Source: Panorpa germanica (lineage: Eukaryota; Arthropoda; Insecta; Mecoptera; Panorpidae). From it: 64,000 nucleotides of DNA. The stretch's first letter is position 1. Each line of letters opens with the position of its first letter. Under the pieces are notes generated by a model. That model saw nothing but the letters and a program-made list of their open reading frames with translations, did no database searches and had not been told where the DNA came from. Both the position numbers and the translations under genes were made by a program. The stretch spans positions 14,009,782 through 14,073,781 of the forward strand of contig OY783208.1 of the NCBI GenBank assembly GCA_963678705.1, given 5' to 3'. This document shows positions 28,101 through 37,100 of the stretch, piece by piece.

Positions 28101-31100
28101 TTATGTAAATGAATTGTATATTGAATTGGTAGTGCCTGATTGGAGGAAAGGGTGGCGCCGGGGTTCAGGACACCAAGTAACGGTGGTGTTAGAAGAAGTA
28201 GCGATAGATTATAATGGCTCTGGGAGGTAACCGTGTTGTAGAATATGTGCTTTGGTGCTGGAAATGTGGGCCGCGGTTCAGGGGATTAAATTGAAAGTAC
28301 AATAACGGGAACGATAAGGGCTAGAGATGAGATTATTAGGAGCGAACCGCTAGGGTTTCTTAAATACATAAATGAATTTATGTAATTAGTAGGTTTACAT
28401 TGAAATGAGAGAAAATTAATTTTATCAAGCATTTATCTTATCGAATAATTATTAAAAAATACTGTACTTCTAAGGATGATAGTTAGTGTGTAGGTTGCCA
28501 GTAAAGTATTAATTATGAAAACTAATTGTTAAGAGATTGGTACGCAGGGGGTGAAAGCGCAAGATTATTTAATGATTGCGGTAAAACGGGAGCGATAGGA
28601 AAGTGCCGTAATGAGCGATGATGCTCAGATGGGCTGTGGTGTTGCAAGTGGGCGCATTGTAGCAGAGGTGCAGAGGAATATAATTGCAAGTGCGAGAACG
28701 ATACAGAGCATGGAGCCAAGAGGTAATGATTGGTATTTAGGGGCGGGGCAGTGGACATTGTTCAATACTGTGCTTCATTAGGGTAAATGATAATTTTACA
28801 CAGAGAGGAGGAAACGAGGGATTATTTAATTACAGTGCTAAAGCGGAGGCGCTGTGAAGGTACTCTAAGGACCGACAATGCTCAGGAAATAAGAGTGCTA
28901 AAGGAAGAAGGCGCTCCATGGCGGAAGTTTAGAGAAATCAAATTAAAAGTTCGGAAACGTAAGAGAGTATGGTCCCAAGAGGTCATGATTGGGTCTTATA
29001 GGCAGGGGCACTGGAGACTGGTCAATACAGTGCTTTATTACTGTAAATGAAAGAATTATAACAAAATAAGGAAACATAAATTTAAGAAAGGATATATTTT
29101 AGCAAAAATAACTTAAAAATAATATTTTGCAATATTTTCAATTTAGCAAATAAATTTATTTATTCACAAATATTATATACACGTCGCTCTGCGATTGGGC
29201 GAAGCGCTAGTGTTTTATATATTATTGAATTTTGTTCTTTTAAAACTCTTTAAGTCTTTACCCTATCGATAGTAATCAATACATTTGAAATCGTATTTTT
29301 CATAATATATTCTGGTGAACAGAACATATTAGTTTAGATATATATCTGTAGGCCAGACTTACTCTCAAGCAATAGTTTAATATTTTATAGTTAACTTACC
29401 CTTTTTTGCAGTGATAATAATTATTTTATCGTTCACTTACATTTATTGTCATTAGAACAATTAATTTGTCGCTTACTTACTTTTCTTGCAATTGAAAGAA
29501 ACATTTTGTCGTTTCCTTACATTTATTGTCCTTAGAACAATTATTTTGTCGTTTACTTACTTTTTTCTACAATTGAAACAAGTATTTTGTTGTTCACTTA
29601 CATTTATTGTCAATTGAACCATTATTTTGTCGATAACTTACTTTTTTCTACAATTGGAACAAGTATTTTGTTGTTCAGTTACATTTATTGTCAATTGAAC
29701 CATTATTTTGTCGATTACTTACTTTTTTCTACAATTGGAACAAGTATTTTGTTGTTCACTTACATTTATTGTCCTTAGAACAATTATTTTGTCGTTTACT
29801 TACTTTTTTCTACAATTGGAACAAGTATTTTGTGGTTCACTTACATTTATTGTCCTTAGAACAAGTATTTTGTCGTTTACTTACATTTATTGTCATTTGA
29901 ACAATTATTTTGTCGTTTACTTACCTTTTTCTACAATTGGAACAAGTATTTTGTTGTTCAGTTACATTTATTGTCATTTAAACAATTATTTTGTCGTTTA
30001 CTTACTTTTTTCTACAATTGGAACAAGTATTTTGTTGTTCACTTACATTTATTGTCCTTAGAACAATTATTTTGTCGTTTACTTACTTTTTTCTATAATT
30101 GGAACAAGTATTTTGTTGTTCACTTACATTTATTGTCCTTAGAACAAGTATTTTGTCGTTTACTTACATTTATTGTCATTTGAACAAATATTTTGTCGTT
30201 TACTTACCTTTTTCTACAATTGAAACAAGTATTTTGTTGTTCAGTTACATTTATTGTCATTTGAACAATTATTTTGTCGTTTACTTACTTTTTTCTACAA
30301 TTGGAACAAGTATTTTGTTGTTCACTTACATTTATTGTCCTTAGAACAATTATTTTGTCGTTTACTTACTTTTTCTACAATTGGAACAAGTATTTTGTTG
30401 TTCACTTACATTTATTGTCATTTGAACAATTATTTTGTCGTTTACTAACTTTTTTCTACAATTGGAACAAGTATTTTGTTGTTCACTTACATTTATTTTC
30501 ATTTGAACAATTATTTTGTCGTTTACTTACCTTTTTCTACAATTGAAACAAGTATTTTGTTGTTCACTTACATTTATTGTCATTTGAACAATTATTTTGT
30601 GGTTAAGTTACCTAATTTGCAGTTGGAACAAATATTTTGCCATTGACTAACATTTATTGTCATTAGAACCATTATTTTATGGTTTATTTTCCTTTTTTGC
30701 AGATGGAACAAAAATTCTGTCATTCACTTATATTTTTTGTCATTCTACTTCACATATATTTTTTGTCATTTTCTTTTAAATTTTGCTGTTATTCAAGAAA
30801 TTTTATGTGCTTTGCATTTATTTGTTGAACAAATTATTTTCCAACTTTATTTATTGCATAAATTATAATATTATTATTTCGTAGAAAGTATCTTGGCTTT
30901 GGTTGTGCTTTGGTACGAAATATAATTACTTTATTAATATAGGATGTCATAGAAGCTTCTCCCTTCTTGATATGGACATGTCATCATATGGTCCTAAATG
31001 GCAAGAATTTAAGGATTCTAAATGGGTGGAAATGTATGATAGAATCTACGACCCATGGATTTACAGGAATGCATGGAACAGTTCTACGATTTCCATATTA

Positions 31101-34100
31101 GGTAAAAGAAATTTCAGTTAATAATGAAAGTAACTATTAGTCAATGGGTTCCATTCGTGCAGTGCAATAAAAAGTTAATAATAATATTTGTAGATAATGC
31201 TAGCATTCTGCAAATATATTAAAATAAGGCCATTAGTAAATACTTTCGTTGTGTTGTAGGACAACTTCACTTGTATCCTGGAGGCGGTTACATTAGCAAC
31301 TTAGGAAGAACGTTAGCAAATTCAAGAACAGTATTCCAATACTTAGTGGACACTGATTGGATAGATAAATTAACTAAAGTAGTGTTTATTGAATTCGCGT
31401 TGTACAACGTTAATAGGAACTTATTTAACGTGGTGACGTTAATAGCAGAGAAAACGGACGTGGGGAGTTACACAACAAGCGATCAGGTAAAACAACTTTT
31501 GTTAAACTATGGTTTATTGCAGGCGCGGTAACTGAAGTAGCAGGGCTAGCCAAATCAGTAAAGGAATCACTTGCTATTATGCTTAATAAATTCTAAAATT
31601 TATTAGATTATAAACTAATACAGGGTGCGGCAGCATTACTTCCGTTTTTTAAAACCGCGCCATTCAGTCGGTTATTGTTGTAGCAGAGCACTAGTTGTCT
31701 CGTTCGAAAGCTTTTTCCCGCAACAGTTCAATCGCTATTATACGTTGGAATAGTGGGGAGCGTGCGATTGCCCTTCGGGTCTACTTTTCTAGTAAATATT
31801 CTGTGATCGTAACCTAGCGAGTCTTTCGGAATCGCTTTAATTGAGCTCTAATTCGCTTTAATTACTGAAATAAGATAATACAATTGTGGTATTACCCTAG
31901 AGATCCTTAAACAAATGAAAGTAAAATGATCTCATAATTCTTGTATTATGTGAATATCTTAACATGTATTAAGTTTATTGATGCTTTACATAAAATATTT
32001 TAACTTGCTCTTTAAATAGTTAATTTAAATCACATTGCATAACTCTGTAATTTCGGAACACTTTGAAATGTCCATATTTTAAGTGAGCAAGTGGACACCG
32101 CTAACAACTTATATAATGAACTCGTCGTAATCTTAAGAAACACATGCGTTAATGAGATGGCACTACTTATTTCATAAGACAGAGTGAGAGGCATACTGCA
32201 CCCTAATTGCACCCTATACATTCTGAGAATCAACATATGGAATTCTTGAGCATTTGATCACACATGAGATGGCTACATAGCGTCTCTTGCTGATTCACTC
32301 ATACTAATTAAGAACGAAATATGTTGTTAATATAGATTTTAGCGTGAGTCTGATTTTGTTAATCAACCGATCTACATCTGGAAGCTTGTCGATTCTCAGG
32401 TACCGAACTCCTGAGCGTCGCGCGGTGTCACATCGCGTTTATCAAATACCGCGATTTTTCGTTAAACCATTACATCCGATTCGCGACTTTTACATAGTTA
32501 GTGCCAGATCGCAACCTGTAATTATTATTCCTTTATAAGTTTAATAGTTTTATATGTGTGATTACAATATGTGTTCCACAAGATATGGACTTTAGCATAC
32601 GCTGACGATATAGTCCTGTTGGCAAAAAGGGAAGGAGAGCTGCAGGAGAAGGCACACCGGCTAGGGTGGTATATAGACAGGAAAGGACTAGAGTTAAACG
32701 TGGAAAAGACAAAAATTGTGGTATTTAAAAAAGGGGGTGGAAAAAGGAGACATAAAAGGTGGAAATACAAGACAGAGGACATTGAGGAAGTAGAAGAATT
32801 TAAATATCTAGGCTACACTTTTAAAAAGAATAATGGAGAAGAGGCGCAGATAAGGGAGGTGGCAAAGAAGGCAGAGCAAGCAATGCGACGGGTATGGGGA
32901 CTAGGGGAAAAGGTATTTGAGGGGGACATACAAAAGAGAATATGGATATTTGATAGACTAATAGCCAGTATGATGTTGTATGGAGCAGAGGTTTGGGGGG
33001 TGGAAGGAACAAAAAAAGTTGGAAAGAATACAGGTGAGATATATGAAATGGGTACTAGGGCTGAACAGGTGCACGCCAGAATACATGGTGATGGAGGAGC
33101 TAAAAAGGGATAAGATACGAATTAAAACATGGGAAAGAGCAGTAAAATACGAGGAGAAATTAAACAGAGCGGAAAGCAAAATTTTAAAGAAAATAAGAGA
33201 GGATAACATAAAGAATGGGGGAAGGAGGAGGTCCATAAAAGAGAAAGGAGTACTTTGAAAGGAATGGAATAGCGATCGAGGAGGCAGAGAGGAGAAGAGA
33301 AGGTGGCGCAATTGTGGAAGAGGAGCTAAGGAGAAGGGATAAGGAGACACAACAGCAGGAGAGAATGGAGAAAATAGAAAAAAGTAACTACAATAAAAGA
33401 TATAAGAGGTTATGGAAAAATAATGTGCCTCAGTACTTTAGAGAAAAAAAAATAAAACACATAAGAAGAACTGCAAGGTTTAGATTGGGAAATGAGGAAA
33501 AAGGAAACAGATACTGGGATAAGAGTGAAAAAAGAAAGTGTAGAATGTGTGGAGCGGAGGACGAAACACTGGAGCACATTAAGTTTGAGTGTAAGGAAAA
33601 AGTAGCGAGCGAAAGGAATATTAACCAGCTATTAAAGGGAGGCAGTGAAGGAAAGAGGTGGATGGCGGAAATAGTAAGAAGGAAAGGAAAAACAGGAGAA
33701 TAAATAAGCTGGTGGAGAATAATAGAGAGGGTCAAAAGAAGAAGAAGCAGAAAGCACTTTTGGAAGTAGTAAAAGTCTAGAATATTTTAAGTTTAGTTTT
33801 AAGTTTGAATGTATATAGGAATGAAATGCATTAGAAATATAATACTGTAGATTGTAAAGCCGAAAGGCACACACAATTAAAATATATATAATATAATAAT
33901 ATGTGTAATTAAGTAAATCGAGTACTGATACTGTTGTGTGTAGTGTAAATACTCTTTAAAGTTTATACCGATTTAAATATATCTACTATATAAAAATAAG
34001 TCGGGTTTTCCTTCCTGACGTTATAACTCCAGAACGCACGAACCGATTTCCACGGTTTTGCATTCGTTGGAAAGGTCTCGGGCTCCGTTAGTTTTATAGC

Positions 34101-37100
34101 AAAGAAAATTCAGGAATTCAGGAAAAATTTTAACAGAAAAGCGGGAAAATCTTTTTTCACATAGAGCGCCATCTCTGATACATAGCATAGATACAAACCA
34201 ATATTTTAAGTAGATCTACTATATAAAAATAAGTCGGGTTTTCCTTCCTGACGTTATAACTCCAGAACGCACGAACCGATTTCAACGGTTTTGCATTCGT
34301 TGGAAAGGTCTCGGGCTCCGTGAGGTTTATAGCAAAGAAAATTCAGGAATTCAGGAAAAATTTCAACAGAAAAGCGGGAAAATCATTTTTCACATAGAGC
34401 GCCATCTCTGATACATAGCATAGATACAAACCAATATTTTAAGTAGATTGCGCCGGTGCGTGATACATTGTTTGACAGCTACTCATTGTTCTCTGCTCAG
34501 TTAATTTTATGTGACAAACCGGTATTGTGTTCACTGTGAAATTGTGAAAAAAAAGTTAAAAAAATAAGTTATTGACCATGGCGAAACGCCGGGTTTGCTA
34601 GTATATATATATACTAGCAAACCCGGCGAACTCCGTTTCGCCATCAGATGGCTTCGTTTTATGTAAAATTTCGTTTGGTTATTAAAAGATGAAGAAAAAT
34701 TTTTTTTTTGTTTTATATTTGAAAAGGAAAAATTTTATTTCATTTCACAACAGTAATGAATTCATTTCGATTAATGTTATTTAGTTGAACTTCTCTAAGT
34801 AAATGAAATTGAATTCAAAGTAAATACTGAATCTTTAATCAACAATAATTGCAGCAACATCATTAACGGTGGGTGCATTGAATCTTCGCACATGTTCACC
34901 TGTTGGGGTACTATCCGCAATTATGACAAATTTGTGCGTATCCGATGGCATTCGTTCCAATGCTGTTTTGAACATATTAACCACAGCATTATTAGCGTGA
35001 AAAAATGCTTGCAACTGTTCAATAATTCGTCTCTTTAACTGTTGTGTTCCCTGTATATTGCACCGCACATTCAGCTGATCCACCATCGACGAAATGAAAT
35101 ATATTTGCAGAAATTGATGCGGTTCATCTGGTGTTGGCACCATTGAACCATGCAAATGATATATTTGTCCTTGTATCTGTAATTGCAAACAATCATTTGT
35201 TGAAGAATACGGTGTAACTTCTGATCGTGTGATGGTGTAGTGTGTGGTGTATATGTAGTTGTTATGTGTTGCAATTCATTGTGTTGGTGTGAGTGATTGG
35301 TGTGTATCTTTTTACCTTGCAAGTCGGCATGAAGCCGCGTTCTCGAATGATATTAGCTCCAAAGGAAATCATGCGAAAGCAGTTATAGTATTTAAGGATG
35401 TGTTGAAGAAAATGGCTGGAATCGGGATCACTTCCATCGAACAATGGTTTCAGTGGCTGTGGTGGTGTAAGTAATGGATCCAGTTTGACTTTTCCACTTG
35501 CGCAGCACAATCCAGCCGTTTCTCTTTTGAACTTTAACGCATTGCAATATTGGCATATAGTCGTCGTTGGTCCAATATCTAAAATTTCATCATCACTGTA
35601 GTTCGCAGTGGGATCATATTGGAATGCCAAGCGATTGTATGATGCCAATGATCTTCGTGTGCTCACGCGTTGTCTCAATCGGGCATTTTCTCTTATTATT
35701 TTTTGTCTTTCTTCGCTTAAGAATACACTTGTTGCTGGCTTGCATGTCTTGTGCGGCGGCCGATGTTCGCACGTCGTCCTATAGGCATTTTGGACTATGG
35801 ACAGAGTGGTGAATGTAACCTGAAATGCATGATCCACATAATTTACACAGTTCAACTTACCACCTTAAAGACAAATGCCTGCTGTTGAAATTGAATAAAA
35901 ATTTGCACAATACACGTAATTGATTTGATGGTTTCCAATTGAAATGTTAGGAAACGAATAACTTATTTTTTTAACTTTTTTTTCACAATTTCACAGTGAA
36001 CACAATACCGGTTTGTCACATGAAATTAACTGAGCAGAGAACAATTAGTAGCTGTCAAACAATGTATCGTGCACCGGCGCCATCTACTTAAAATATTGGT
36101 TTGTATCTATGCTATGTATCAGAGATGGCGCTCTATGTGAAAAAAGATTTTCCCGCTTTTCTGTTAAAATTTTTCCTGAATTCCTGAATTTTCTTTGCTA
36201 TAAACCTCACGGAGCCCGAGACCTTTCCAACGAATGCAAAACCGTTGAAATCGGTTCGTGCGTTCTGGAGTTATAACGTCAGGAAGGAAAACCCGACTTA
36301 TTTTTATATAGTAGATCTACCTAAAATATTGGTTTGTATCTATGCTATGTATCAGAGATGGCGCTCTATGTGAAAAATGATTTTCCCGCTTTTCTGTTGA
36401 AATTTTTCCTGAATTCCTGAATTCCTGAATTTTCTTTGCTATAAACCTCAAGGAGCCCGAGACCTTTCCAACGAATGCAAAACCGTGGAAATCGGTTCGT
36501 GCGTTCTGGAGTTATAACGTCAGGAAAGAAAACGCGACTTATTTTTATATAGTAGATAAGTGTTATTAAACAAGTTTGTGTCTTCCTGTTATCTTTTGAC
36601 CGGTTGATTTAAACTTTCCGTGGAATGCCCTTGGACATAAACCGCTAAAGTTGGAGATCTGATTGTTTTAAGTGCTAAAATTATCTTTCCAACTAATTTA
36701 ATTGACAATAGCCTAGCGCCGGTTACATTTAGTGACGGCGAGGATTACAACGCTGAGCTTATTTTATTTAACTATCCTTAAAGAAAGAGTAGTGAAAATT
36801 TAAACTGATTTGTTCATATGGCCGAATGTCTTAGCATCACTCTACCAATGCGAATAAAAGTTTTTACACAACGTTATAGACCGATAGTTATAGTCTATGT
36901 ACAAGTTTAATAAAAAAATTGGGTTATAATTAAATTTATAAAAATATGACAAAAATAAATGTGGGATATAATTTAAGATTAGACATAATTAGTTTGTAAG
37001 AAATAATAATTATAAAGAACTCTATAAAATAGGTTAGGAACTTTGCTAATATTAAGAAATATTTAAATGTTACTAGCGCTGTTTTGAAACGACTTGTGGA

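Larger units (their letters stand above)
25700..29210 (+). mobile_element. Large Hel-B-related Helitron with tandem inner unit
   Basis: The left part (about 25.7-25.95 kb) is a divergent Hel-B start (GTATATGGTATCTTCTAAACGG, CGTCCCTGAATTTTCCC). The right end reads CGTCGCTCTGCGATTGGGCG then GAAGCGCTAGT, a good Helitron 3' terminus (CTAG at 29207-29210). The interior is two diverged tandem copies of a roughly 1.4-1.8-kb unit (about 25953-27741 and 27745-29180). It has no recognisable protein; open frames of 60-90 codons are scattered and unconserved. Confidence 0.55.
32086..36745 (+). repeat. LTR-X copy (LTR-like fossil) split by a LINE and two Helitrons
   Basis: Homology to the 15.45-kb copy runs over 32086-32574, resumes at 33897-33981, and resumes again at 36557-36745 (TAAGTGTTATTAAACAAG to GGTTACATTTAGTGACGG). 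The left tip is missing or changed. Insertion order: X first, then the LINE (32575-33896), and the two Helitrons (33982-36556). Confidence 0.5.

Noticed and set aside
29587-30546. Several overlapping 60-117-codon open frames
   Set aside because: They are translations of the minisatellite; the 81-bp period keeps frames open. No splice or start context.
29410-30720. CRISPR-like look of regularly spaced 40-bp repeats
   Set aside because: The monomers are contiguous and related to each other, with no unique spacers, and the setting is a eukaryotic intron.
30885-30942. Longer form of polycystin exon g using the acceptor at 30888
   Set aside because: In phase, but adds residues ([18 protein letters not shown]) that do not fit the family; the acceptor at 30942 gives a better join. 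Kept as an alternative only.
32525-33874. Minus-strand Ser/Pro/Leu/Phe-rich open frames
   Set aside because: They are the complement of the purine-rich LINE coding strand.
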